Assembly (NCBI RefSeq): GCF_052324685.1
Contig: NC_135223.1
Location: forward strand, 11,039,766-11,103,765
From: Brachyhypopomus gauderio
Taxonomy: Eukaryota; Chordata; Actinopteri; Gymnotiformes; Hypopomidae
Direction of reading: 5' to 3'
Length of the DNA: 64,000 nucleotides
Part shown: piece after piece, positions 49,136-60,874 of the stretch
Position numbering within the stretch: position 1 is the stretch's first letter
Layout of the letters: every line of letters begins with the position of its first letter
Notes under the pieces: model-generated
What the model was told of the DNA's origin: nothing
What the model saw: only the letters and a program-made list of their open reading frames with translations
The model's database searches: none
Program-made: the position numbers and the translations under genes

Positions 49136-51533
49136 ATGGCTACTGCATTATCTCAGCACATATCTTGTCCTGTGTGCTTGACTGATTTGAGGGATCCAGT
49201 GAGTCTTCCATGTGAGCATGTCTATTGTAGAGAATGCATCGCTAACCATCTGGCTGAGAGTGGGGATGTGAGCAGATGTCCTGTATGCCGCCAGCCCTTT
49301 ACCAGGGATCACGTCAGAAGGAGCCGTTTCTTAAGGAACATAGTAGAAGCCACCCAAGCCCACCTGATGGAGCATGAAGCACAGAGGGCAAGTATGATGC
49401 ACGCCCAAGAACAGGCTGTGACCTGCGACCCTGCCCAGCGCTGCCCTTTTCACAACCAGCCATTCAAGCTTGTCTGTGAGACAGACAACGAGCTGATCTG
49501 TGATATCTGCAGAGAGGAATCGGTGCATCAGGGACATCAGTACAAAAGTTTGAAGGACGCATTTCAAGAGAGGAAGGTACATTGAAATATCGTATACAAT
49601 CAGAAATAGTATAATCATTTATGTTTGTGTATAGGAGGAGAGGTGTTGAAAAGACTTTGGTACAGAGGATTTTGTTAGACGTGTTCTGATATGTCATTTA
49701 CATTCTGATAAATCCTACAGGAAAAGACATCTGATTGCGTGGCAATTTTGTTAACTGAAGATGAGAATCTGGTTGATTTGATAGAGGAGCAGACTGTTGA
49801 GATTGTGAAAACAAGGGTAGGTAAAAATTAACCCATGACTAAAGCATGTTTTCTCACCCTGAATAAAAAAAATCATGTATGCATTATGGAAATGGTGAGT
49901 CTGGTCATATATTTTGTAGGACAAAACTACGTTGCTGTCAGAACAGATCTCTGCTGAGTTTGAGATGTTGCACAAGTTTCTAATACAGCAGGAGGGCGAG
50001 GTAATGAAGCTGCTATATGAGAAGCAAAATCAAAACTTTGAACGGATGGAAAAAAATTTACATATTATGGAAGAAAAATTGTCTGATAGAAGAGAGAAGC
50101 AAGGGGTTCTGATGTCGGCCTTGGAGAATGAACAACCCTGTCAGTACCTACAGGTTAGCCATTTATTTTCCTATTTAGATTTTTAAGGCATGACTAAAAG
50201 TGTAATATGTGATTAGTGTCCACTCATGTGCTTCTGTATTGAGACATGGGGATAGAGGCAGCAGGAGGCAGAGGCTGTAAACTAGAAGCTTTATTGTCCA
50301 TGGTGCAGGTAACAGAAATACTTAGGCCAAATGGCAACAATGAGGAGAAAGGTGGCACTCAGCACAGTCCAGAGAAGCAGTCCAGTACTGTAGGTGCCAT
50401 TGAAAGGAGCAGGATACTCGTAGCGCATGGCGACAGCTCTTCAGTGTGCAGCACTGGACTGCATGACCTGTGGTGGCCAGGTGATAATAGTTTGGAGACT
50501 GTGACCAGGGGAAGTGGCTTGGTATGAGAGGGTGTGCTGAGAACTGAGGTGGGCGTGTGTGGGTGTGTCAGTGCACACGCACGCCCTCTGGTGGCTTCCA
50601 GGCTCGCTCACCATGACATGTATCTACAGTGGTGGAAAGAACGTGGACAAACTCTTACTGGGAAAATCCTCAACCCTCAGCCACTCAGCATGTGAGTATT
50701 CTTGGAAAGAATAAATGCTTTTGAATAATCCATCAGGATAATCCATCTGAAATGGCTGTAAAATGGGATTATTTTTAGGACGCTGTCTGCACAGGGCTTC
50801 AGTGTTATGCCTGACTCCCTGTTCCTTGGTCCTTATGAGACACACCTGCAGTTCTTCATGTGGAAAAAGATGCTAAGATCCATTCAACCAGGTAACAGAC
50901 ATGAAGAGTTGACCAGCACACCAAAAGTGCAGAATGTCATTTTTCTCAATTATATGCAAAATATTTGCACTCACAATTGTATCTGTAGTTCATAAGTATT
51001 ACAACTCATCTGTTTCTACCCTATAAGTCCCCCATCATCACACAGTGGAGGATGAAGGTGACCAAAGCATAAAAATTTCTCCCAGCGGTCTTAGCGTCCA
51101 GCATAGGAAGAACGTGCAGATGAGAAATGAGAGCTCCACCTCTTGGCTGAGAGCTGACACCACCTATGGCACGGGACAGCACTACTGGGAGGTGGAGGTG
51201 GGGCAGAAAGCAGACTGGGGTGTGGGCGTTTGCAGCTGCAGATCGAACCAAGCGGACAAGGATGCAGTGCTTTGCCGCAGCTCAGAGTCTGGCTATTACA
51301 TCCAGCAGGCCAGCAACGCAGACAAAAAACATGTAGACATCGCACTGCCTCCTAGAAAGATAGGTGTGTACCTGGACTGTCAGAGACGGCAGGTCTCGTT
51401 TTATAATGCAGACAGCATGGTTCTCATTGACACCATCACTCTGTTAAAATCATTACCTCATTCCCTCTGTGTCTCTCCTGGTCTGTACTTGCATGGAACA
51501 AACAGCGATGCCCTTACACTTTGCTGGTATTAA
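49136..51533 (+). CDS. TRIM family E3 ubiquitin ligase, copy A (RING, B-box, coiled coil, PRY-SPRY)
   Basis: Six exons: 49136-49576, 49721-49816, 49920-50153, 50630-50691, 50779-50891 and 51028-51533. They total 1,452 nt, or 483 residues, with matching phases. Exon 1 has the RING (CPVCLTDLRDPVSLPCEHVYC..CPVCRQPF) and the B-box2 (CPFHNQPFKLVCETDNELICDIC..HQGH). Exons 2-3 (96 and 234 nt) form the coiled coil. Exon 4 begins with the paired tryptophans WWKERG. Exon 5 reads DSLFLGPYETHLQFFMWK, and exon 6 is the PRY-SPRY (GTGQHYWEVEVG, IGVYLDCQRRQVSFYNAD). Class-IV TRIMs ubiquitinate targets bound by the SPRY, often in antiviral or inflammatory signalling; the target here is unknown. The first ATG in frame, at 49136, lies directly before the RING. 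It is a tandem duplicate of the gene at 52765. Orthology to a named TRIM is not decided. Confidence 0.92.
50230..50625. repeat. Unclassified insertion in TRIM A intron 3
   Basis: A block of different composition (from GGATAGAGGCAGCAGGAGG to GCCCTCTGGTGGCTTCC) fills most of this intron and ends five bases or so before the exon 4 acceptor. GACATG occurs at both borders (near 50243 and 50614), a possible target duplication. TRIM B has no such block. Confidence 0.35.
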
Positions 51534-52764
51534 GTCAAACGTCATGTCCTAAGGTACTTTAGCAATATAACTGTCATTTATTCAAAGAGACCGAATACTC
51601 GGGAGCTTTTATACATAGAAAGATACACTTTAATGACAGAATGAGAACATTGAGGTGATGTAATTGACTTTCAGCACAAGTCTGCTAAACTGTCTTTAGA
51701 GTCTGACAGCTATGACTAAAGCAGTTGCACTGTGACAAAAGTGGGGGTTGTTACCAGTTGCCCTGGGATCTTTAATTAAACGCGCATGTGATTGGATTGG
51801 GAGACAGAGCTGCATGGGGGGTGTCTGGATGAAGAGAGCAGACAGCTCCTTCAGTGCCTCAGTCTGGTAAAGACACTGCAAAATCACAGCACTTTCACAC
51901 AAACAATGTTAACTGCTTTTGGATATGTTTACATTTTCTTTTTTATTAAAATAAAATCCTGTGCCACATTTCTTATAATAAATAAAGATGCATTGCTCCT
52001 AAATATAGTCCTGTTCCTGTTGACTTCAGTATGTCTGTATTTTAGTGCATGGAGCACCAGCAAATGGATTTACTTAACACAGAATGAAAGGACAACTTGC
52101 TGCTTGTGTACTATATACATGTGATTATCCAGTCACCTGCTGATGTCTTTCAAAGGGTCAAAGATGATTTGTAATCTGATCTAATCGTTTGTCATGGAAG
52201 ATTGTTTGTAGAAATGAGAGTTATGAGGGTTACTTTTAAAATATATTACATTGTAGAATTTCAGTTAACTGCAATGTAAGGTGAAAGACAGCACCATCTG
52301 TGTGCTGTTTATTTGGTTGAAACTGCTTTGGTTGAAATTGCTAAAAGCTCCTTGTAACAGTTTGTAAAACTTACTTTTAATATGAGTAATATGAGTGCTT
52401 TTCCTGTTTTTCTATTGGCCAGATTTTCTGACTGTTTGCCAGTGTTTTGAACCACATGATTAAAAGTCTCCCCAAATATAGAACACTGAAGGAAACATGT
52501 GTTAGCTCAAACTGGGGGAAGGGGCTGACTAACACACACCCAGTAACACACACCCAGGAAAATCCCTTGTGTCTCTGCTGTATGTGGGGGACATTTGGTG
52601 CCAGTCATGTGAAAGGCAGCAGCTGCAGTTGGAACCAGCTGCTCTACTCTGACCACTGGTGAACAGTTCTGGTGAATATCTGGGAGCTTTTAGAGGAGAC
52701 CAAGACTGCTACTGCACCCAATAATCCACTGCGGAGTTTGGACGGAGCCCTTCCAGAAGCTGCC
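51534..52764. other. Spacer between the two TRIM genes
   Basis: It holds the 3' UTR of copy A (AATAAA-like signals near 51955 and 51978) and the 5' UTR/promoter of copy B. No other gene is seen. Confidence 0.45.
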
Positions 52765-55113
52765 ATGGCCTCTAGACTGTCCAAGCAGATCCAGTGCTCC
52801 GTGTGTTTGGGGGACTTCACGGACCCCGTGAGTCTGCTCTGTGACCACACGTTCTGCAGACAGTGCATCAGCAACTACTCGCAGACGTCCAGCCGCCTGC
52901 GGCAGTGCCCAGAGTGCCGCCGGCCCTACACCATGTGGGACCTTCGCTCCAACCGCGTGCTCAGAAACATGGTGGACGCGGTGAGGGAGCACCTCTCAGA
53001 GCAGGAAGCCCTGAGGGACATGGACAGGGGCGGCACGGGTGCGCTGGGTGTGCTGGGCGTGCTCGAGGATCCGGAAAAGCTGGTGTGTTCGGAACACAAC
53101 GAGAGGCTGAAGCTTTTCTGCGAGACGGATCAGAAGCTGGTGTGTCTGATCTGTAGAGACGGGGATAAACACCAGGGCCACAGGTTCAAACCAGTGGAAG
53201 AGGCTGCAGAGCCCCGGAAGGTCAGTCGGGTATATCTGAGTGGGAGTACTTAGGCACATAAAATCCTACACCAGAGTACACAGAACTGGGCTAAATACAA
53301 ACCTAAATACAGCTGCTGCTATTCAGGTTACTTGGGGAATTTTTTTGAATGCTTTAAAGCTTTTTGAGGAGGGACTTTTTTAGAAGGCTTTTTACTAAGC
53401 ATTATGAGGGAATTGATGTCATACATATTGTATTATATGGTTGATGTGATACATATTGTATTATATGGTTGATGTCATATTGTACATGCATGTTTCCTCC
53501 ACACTGTAGGATATGTTAGGAGAACCGCTAAACTTCCTGTCAAAGGAGAACGATGAGTTGGAAGAGCTCATTAAGAAGCAGACAAGTGAGATCACTAAAA
53601 CTCAGGTGAGATTACAAGCAGCATGAACACATTTGATGTGTCTATCACATACCTTTACTGTGCTATATTTATCATGCATTCCTACTGACGAGGTGAGCAG
53701 AAGATTCTATGAATAATATTCATCCAGTCGACAGTCACAAAAGCATAAGATAGATGCACCATCCTTCAACACCACCCTAGCACCTCCCTACTTCCCTTTC
53801 CTCCTCCATCTACAGGAAAAGTCCAAGCAGCTTTCAGCCCAGATATCTGCTCAGTTCGAGGAGTTACACCAGTTCCTGAGACAGAAGGAGCAGGATGTGA
53901 AAACACTGCTGGAGAGAGAGGAGAAGCTCATGGTGGAGAAGATGCAGAAGAAAAGGAGCGAGATCGAGGCCAGACTGAACGATGGTAGAGAGCAGGAGGG
54001 GGTTCTCCGCTCGGTCCTGGAGACAGACCGGCCCGACAGCTTCATGCAGGTCAGACTCCATTTTCTGAAGTGAATTTTAGCATCAGTACTTGTCTTCATC
54101 ACATGAAAGTGTCATGCTCCTGTTTCTTGTTTTCAGTGGTGGACTGAGACAGGGATCAGTTTTGTCCAGGAGATGAAGGAAGCAGATTGCTCTAAAAGGA
54201 ACCAAAATGGCAATCAGTCACCAGAGTGGGTACTCAATGAGAGTGGATAATGTATTTGGTACATGACACGAACTCTGAGTGCAATGTCACAATTGTTTTA
54301 ATTATAGGTTTAAGTCAAGGGTGAAAGACCTCAGTGTGACCTCTGACACCCTGTTCCTGGGCCCATATGAGACTCATCTTCAGTTCTTTGTGTGGAAGGA
54401 GATGTTAGGGTCCATTAAACCAGGTAAAGGATAAAACATGATTATTACTTTAAATGCTGTATACTATAAGACAATTTAGACTCATTTAAAATTTGATTTA
54501 CAGAGCTTCTTTTCAGTTTTTAGATAATCGTGAAATAATTACATACAAGGAGAAAATGGAAAAATGAGTCATCTGTATCCCTGATCCATGCTTCGATTCC
54601 TCCACAGTTCCCAACCGCAATGTCATATCCGACTGCCATGACCCATACCTGAGGGTTTCATCTGATGGCCGCAGTGTGATGCGTGCAGCAAAACGGGGAA
54701 TTTTCTGCCACAAAAAAGAATACAGACCTTTTGCCAGAACCCACAAGAGCTTTCATTCAGGTCAGCATTACTGGGAGGTGGATGTGGGGGAGAAGCCGGA
54801 CTGGAGTGTGGGTGTGGATAGTGGATGTTTGAGCAACTTAAGCAAGAACATCGGGCTTCACCTGAAGTACAACCAAGGCTACTGTATTGAAGAGAACGAT
54901 ACAGAGACTGATAAAGAGCTGGCGGTGAAACCACGGAGGATCGGGCTGTACCTGGACTGCGACAGGCAGCAGGTGCACTTCTACAACGCTGACAACATGA
55001 CGCTGCTCCATATGTCTACGGCCCCCTCCCCCGCGCCTTTCTCTCTGAGTCTGTCGCCTGGTGCCTACACGCAGGGCAGAAACACAGAACCACTGACACT
55101 GTGCTGGATCTGA
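52765..55113 (+). CDS. TRIM family E3 ubiquitin ligase, copy B (RING, B-box, coiled coil, PRY-SPRY)
   Basis: Six exons: 52765-53220, 53510-53605, 53816-54049, 54137-54225, 54308-54423 and 54608-55113. They total 1,497 nt, or 498 residues. The ATG at 52765 has strong context (GCCATGG) and lies just before the RING (CSVCLGDFTDPVSLLCDHTFC..CPECRRPY). The B-box is CSEHNERLKLFCETDQKLVCLIC..HQGH; a basic/acidic coiled coil follows, then WWTETGISFVQEMK, then SRVKDLSVTSDTLFLGPYE, and the PRY-SPRY (SGQHYWEVDVGEKPDWSVGV, LTLCWI at the end). Exon 4 is closed with donor CCAGA|GTGGGT because this keeps the frame into exon 5; the nearby GTACTC donor would create a stop. Exons 2, 3 and 6 have exactly the same lengths as in copy A (96, 234, 506), showing tandem duplication. 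Function as in copy A; substrate unknown. Confidence 0.92.
53413..53484. repeat. 28-bp direct repeat, about 2.5 copies
   Basis: TTGATGTCATACATATTGTA plus TTATATGG is repeated at 53413 and 53441 with one mismatch, followed by a partial third copy, in TRIM B intron 1. Confidence 0.9.
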
Positions 55114-55122
55114 TCCACACCT

Positions 55123-55142
55123 GGGGGGGGGGGGGGGGGGGG
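55123..55142. repeat. poly-G run after the TRIM B stop codon
   Basis: Twenty G begin ten bases after the stop codon, in the presumed 3' UTR. Confidence 0.95.
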
Positions 55143-57044
55143 CACTGATCGTCCGATAGAATGCAATATCATATCTGCGGACAGTGACATTTTCTGTTGG
55201 TGAAAGTTTTTCTACCCAATCAATTGTACTCTACTCAGTTTCCACAGAAAATTATGCCAGACACAGGCATTATTATAGAAATGACACCAGAGTTCCATTT
55301 GACCATTTCTGCCAGACTTATCCACAGAAGGAGTCCTTCCCCACCTTTGAATTTCAGGGCCTAACAGGAACCATTTTGTTTAAACTCCTCCCTTAGCCTG
55401 CCATACAATCAGATTCCATGGGGGGCTTAAGAGTATGTAATTTAAAAGTATGTACAGTATGTAGATTATTGGAAAGTGCATAGATATGAAACTTGAGTTA
55501 CCACTTTGCAGTCTACTGTACAGAGGCTGGTTTCCACTGAAAGTTCACTTGCAACCGTTACACGTCACAATACTTAGCGGTGTCATGAGTTTTCATAGAG
55601 TGACCATACATCCTCTAAGAATGTGCCTGGCCAAAATTGTTTTAATGCTTGTAATGTTAGTGCTTGTTTCTTCTGCATGTTGACATTTGCTTTCTACACT
55701 TGCTATACACCGTGGGGTTGTTTTTGCATTGACCTGGTTGTGTGACTTTATTGGTCACACAACACAGTTGATCAGATTTACAACCTACATGCAACCACTG
55801 GCCAGACTGCTTCTCTGCATGTCTGTATGTGTAGCTGTTTCAAAGATTGAAGTTTACATACATGTTAGTTTTCTGATGTTTCGTTTGGCACCTTAAGAAA
55901 GTCTAATCATACCCAAGTGCAGGGCTGAGAGTGATCCGCAGGCATGGTGTCTGTGTACAGCACGTATGTGACAAAACAGCTTGATATAGATCAGTCTCAC
56001 ACCCTGCCCCCAAACCTGAATGCTGTTTTAGACTGATAAGTCTAATAAAACTGTAATCAAAAACAATTCTGACATAATTATAGATGTGAAGTGGCCAGAG
56101 TTTATGTGGAAATCTATATTAGACTAGATTCCCCCATGTGGGATGACATCATCACAATCTTCAGAAAACCAATCTTCAGCAAATTAAGCACAAGAACTAG
56201 TGTCAAGAGTCTATAACTGCAAAAACAACATCTTTCTTTACTATATACACAAGATTATCTTGCCACATTAGGCACTCAATATAATTATTATTGGTTCTGT
56301 AACTAAGTAAATACTTTGTAAAAAAAAGTGGTTATGTATATGTGCATACATACTTTTTCTTTATTTAAAGCACAATACGTCATCCTAGTTTTCATGACCA
56401 TAATCTACTAATGAACAGATTTGCATATTTGGAACTTTTATTTACAATGATTCCGACACTTATGTGGAAAATAGCCAAGAACATGTGAAGCTTCGAGGGG
56501 ACCCAGTTCACACTCTGCATGCTTGAGTTGGACTCCAGTTTGAAACTAAACTCAAAACAAACAAAAACAAAAATACGTGAAACACTGCCCCCACCTGATT
56601 GGAACGGAGAATAAAAATTGGAGTAGAGAGGGATTCACACAGCTTTCAGTTCATACTTGAACTTCAAGTTATTTTCAGTTTAGCGTAGTTTAACTGTAAT
56701 TTAATTAATTTAATAATACAAACAGTATATGTGTTCATGATTTACAAAAGGAGTACAGCCACACCTATGTCAGAAAGCACTGTCCAATTACACTATAGCC
56801 TACCAGTGGTTCTCAGGCCCTCCTTTTGTCAATAAGAATAAGTTTGAGCTCCACCATTCCAACATGCACTTACAGGTCTTTTGCTTCATGTCTTTCTGTG
56901 CCCCCCCCTTTGCAATATGTCCGTGACCACAAAGGGGCGCCCTCCACAGTTTTGGAACCGCTGCACTACATCACGAGTGGAGAGAATTGCTCGTTCCCTT
57001 CTGTTAAAGAAAGAAAAAACCCACAGTGGTAACTGAAATAATTC
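55143..57044. other. TRIM B 3' flank and spacer
   Basis: The TRIM B 3' UTR is followed by AT-rich DNA. AATAAA-type signals lie near 56044. No further gene was seen. Confidence 0.4.
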
Positions 57045-57045
57045 G

Positions 57046-58092
57046 AAACTGACAAAAGTAATAATAGAAATATACTGACAATGAAATAACGAACATTAGT
57101 CACTGCATTTGCAGTGTGGTTCAACAGAATAATAAAAAAAAACTAACTCGTGAAACTGACCTGGACAAAAATGGTACCTTTAACGTAAGATTTTGTTGCC
57201 CAACCTTTTGAGGCAATCACTGCAATAAAGTCATTTCTGTACCTCAATGAGACTTCTGCACCTGTGTTTTTTGGCTCCTGTTTAATGGTGCCTTCTCCTA
57301 CTGCTTATTTCAGCTGCTTTCACAGATGTTCAATGGGATTTAGATGAGGGCTCACAGCAGGTCGCTTCACAAGTCTTCACAAATTGGTTAAGAGCAAATG
57401 CTTTACTCTTAACCAATCAGATTTTAGCATCTGTGAACATAGAGCTGATGTGACTTGCCAAAAAGCTCCAATTCTGTCTCATCTTTCCAAAGGTCATTCT
57501 CCCAGATTGTTGGAAGGCTTGTCAGCAAATTCCAGTCTCACTTCTTTATAGTATGCTTTAAACAGTGATTTCCATTAAGTTCACATTGGCCAAAACAGTG
57601 ACACATGTGATTCGACACCAATGTACCTTGACCTTGGAGCTTCCCTCTAATCTCTTTGGAAGTTGTTCTGGACTCTTTGGTTACCATCCATATTATCCAT
57701 GCCAGTCATCAATTTTTCATCAATGTGCAACTGCAGTTTGCTTTCTAAATGCCCGATACAGCTATCTCCTTAGCTTTCCATGGTTCAGTGTGGTACATAA
57801 CATGATACCAAATAGCACATCGACTACTTACTACCCTTTAAATTGACAGTGACCGATAACATGTTTGAAGACAGCTGTCTTGCTAATTACAGGACATAAC
57901 TTTGTTTAATGTGCCCCTATGGTCAAATTATGTTCAATATTTTCTAGGGGGTACCTTCAATTTTGTCCATGTCAGTTTCACTCATTTGTTTTTAAAAATA
58001 ATGTTGAACCACAATTCAAAAGCAATATCTGATTTTAATTAGATTTTCAGTAAATATTTATTCTTTATTACTTTTGCCAGTTTCAGTTAGTT
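57046..58092 (-). mobile_element. Tc1/mariner-related element with long terminal inverted repeats
   Basis: The left arm (about 57046-57175) contains GAAACTGACAAAAGTAATAA..., GTGGTTCAACA... and GTGAAACTGACCTGGACAAA. The right arm (about 57945-58092), read in reverse, repeats these blocks in the same order, giving inverted repeats of about 130 bp. Inside, near 57310-57370, the minus strand reads RPAVSPHLNPIEHL followed by a stop, the C-terminal hallmark of a Tc1-like transposase. The coding part is decayed. Confidence 0.75.
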
Positions 58093-60874
58093 CATTGTGA
58101 ATTTTAATTTTTTTTAATGGAAGGGTACAGACGATGTCACTCACGTGTGCATGTCCTTGTGGATGTACTTGGGGCTGGTCCACCTGCTCTCTTTGCTGGA
58201 TCACTCAAGTCCTGCAGTGTGGTATTAAGTCTGAAACCCCCTTTAGTCATTAATGTAATGCATAAAACACTTGTTTGTCCTCAAGTCTTCTGCTTCAGCT
58301 CACGGTGTGTGAGAGCCAAACACGACACACCTTCACACACATTCACTGATTTTAATAGTTTATTGGGTATATTTACAAACATCCACATGCAAGGAACCGA
58401 TTGGCCGTTGAATGACACCGCTCAACCAGAGTACAGTACACAGGCTACTATGCTGTTAAGTGTGCTACCAGCGGCGGGCTTTATCACACAGAGCTACGCA
58501 ACCCACTGCCACATGAAGGCACACACGCACACATACACACACGCTTACACACAACAACAGATAGATAGAGAGATAGACAAAAAAAGGAATAGCTAGCATT
58601 CAAATTAGCATCAACAAAAACAATACCACACGTAATATAGCTGTTTACTCCCCTACCAAAACAAGGCTTCATCTCACTATGTTAAATGCATATTAAACCA
58701 AATGTAAAAGTGACAAAAACAAATTTATTAAATAATATTTTAACACCAGTAGAACTTCTAGGTGATATTTATACATCATTGCAATTTTCCCTCTGAGGTA
58801 ACATACAATGACAATGCTCAAATGATAGATTCCAGTAAGCAAAATGGAGCCTTGATGCTATTGTAGCTATGACACCACAATGTCAACAATATCGGGCTAC
58901 TGTTCCTTGCAGCCTAAAACCTTTAATCTAAATCACCACATCCGTAACCTAACTATCTAAAACTTTATGTCCATAGCAGAAGTTACATGTAAAGTGACTT
59001 TCTCAGAAATATAAATCAAGATTCCTTAGCTGAAAAACAAAATACCAGACAGTGCCTGCTGAGATATACAATCCTGAAAAAGGCAGAGAGTTTGAGTTGA
59101 GACATTCACACAGACGAGAGACGGTGCTGTTAATGTTCTGTGTTTTTCCTATGAGGTCGCTTCTGTGACTAGCTCACAGCTAACTGAGACCGGCATTGCA
59201 GGTTTTGTCGTTCAAAGAGACAAAATCGAGATCCATGCGAACCGGCATCTCAGGCCTGGTACAGATGGTCCCTAAAGGCGTCTATCAGCAGAGGTCAAAG
59301 CATCAGCAAGTGTGGAATCCGCCCGCGTTTTACTACACTCCTTATACGCGTCTTCCACATCTCCTGCTGGGACCTTACGGCAGGAGTACTGGCAGCTCAT
59401 CTGACGCGCCTGGAGGCAACTCGTGCCAGCACACACGGGGAGTTGAGTTTCCTTCAGAACAGCAGATGGCACTTTTAGAGGTCAGATGAGCTTCTCTCAC
59501 CGCTCCCTCCCTCTGCTCAGTCACACACATCCAAATGCAACAAACTTTGCTATCAACACAGACAGGGCGCTGTCTAGGTAGGAAAAGGTTAAGATGACTC
59601 TAAGAGCCTGTGACTGACAGGGGCCCTAACAAATCAGTAGGTATTTAGTTGGTGGGGCCCAATGAGATGACATTTCGTAAGGCCCAAAATCCACGGCCAC
59701 GCCCCTGAACACAGACACCCGTAAGAGTCATTGTGTAGGTGGATTTGTGAGTAAATAGGTTTTCCTTTGATAAGTGTTCATGCAAAAATATTACAACCCG
59801 ATTCAAGGCATTCACACAGAGATTACCAGTTAGAAATGAGTAATGTCATCAATCATATATGGTTACCCCAGCAAAGAGTCTTGTGAATAGTACAGTATGG
59901 TATATGCATAGTCATCAATATCAAGCCTACAGCAATAACATTTTCTAACACGCTAGTCCACACATTGCAAGAAATCAGTAACAAATAAGGGTGATCAGCA
60001 CACTACCACAATAAACTACTATACTACCACTAGTGAGAGCAACAACAATCAGAGAAGTAGATTTACAACTTCAGAGTAATGGGACAGGTAACATGCCGGC
60101 CCAGAACTTCATCAGGTGTGTTTTTAGAATGCAAATAAAAATGTGGATGTTTGTTTTAAAGCTAAGTCAATGTCCAGTGGAACTCTTTGACTGATTGGCA
60201 ATACATTTTGGTCTAGTACTAGGCCTAGCCCATGTCAAAGCAGACCATCCTTTTAGATTTTGGGTCAGGCGCAAACTACCTAAACCCTTAAGTTTGACAA
60301 GATGTACCTTCGTAATTCTAAAGCACTTAATTACGGTTCTATCTTAATGTAGAATGCTTTGTTAGCTATATACACCTGACTGAGTAAAACCACAGAAGTA
60401 CCTGAAATCTTGGGTAACCACACAAATATATATGTTTTCCATTCACAAGCTAAATGTTTTTTTTTAAAGATTTGGGGTAAGCTGTATATTATGGATGGAA
60501 TATGTCATAATGCAATACATGATGAATTCTATTAATGGATTTTATTACTACACAATGACTATTCAGTTTCAATTTGTTTGTCTATCTGTCTATCTATCTT
60601 GGTCAAATCTATTTGAATTCTATGAATCTAATATTTTCATATATATTTATGTATATTCATAATTTATACAGTAATGTATATGTTTAATAAAATGCTAGAA
60701 GTTGCAGAAAAAACATTTGAGACTTCACAAACCAGGAAACAGAGGTGAGAACACTCTGCACGGTTCCTATAACTATATTAATACACACACTCGCCTCTTT
60801 TTGACATAGTTGGTGCTTGGCCTGTAATTCCCTTAGGCTCTTCTCACACGATCATCCAATCAGGAGTCTGGAAG
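58093..60874. other. rusc1 3' flank/UTR and spacer
   Basis: Downstream of the rusc1 stop codon on the minus strand. An AATAAA on that strand at 58364-58359 could end a long 3' UTR, but nearer signals are possible. The stretch 59150-59490 has higher GC and an open plus-strand reading with no recognised homology. (GTCTATCT)-type short repeats lie at 60575-60600. Confidence 0.35.

Noticed and set aside
50779-50794. TRIM A as a broken gene lacking the WW exon
   Set aside because: A WW exon with correct borders was found at 50630-50691, and it restores phase into 50779.
54137-54314. TRIM B exon 4 ending at 54229 (donor GTACTC)
   Set aside because: It would put GTT-TAA at the start of exon 5. The donor CCAGA|GTGGGT at 54225/54226 keeps the frame and gives the expected EFKSRVKDL junction.
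59196-59489. Possible exon with GISGLVQMVPKGVYQQR
   Set aside because: No homology recognised and no paired splice sites; it lies in the presumed rusc1 3' region.
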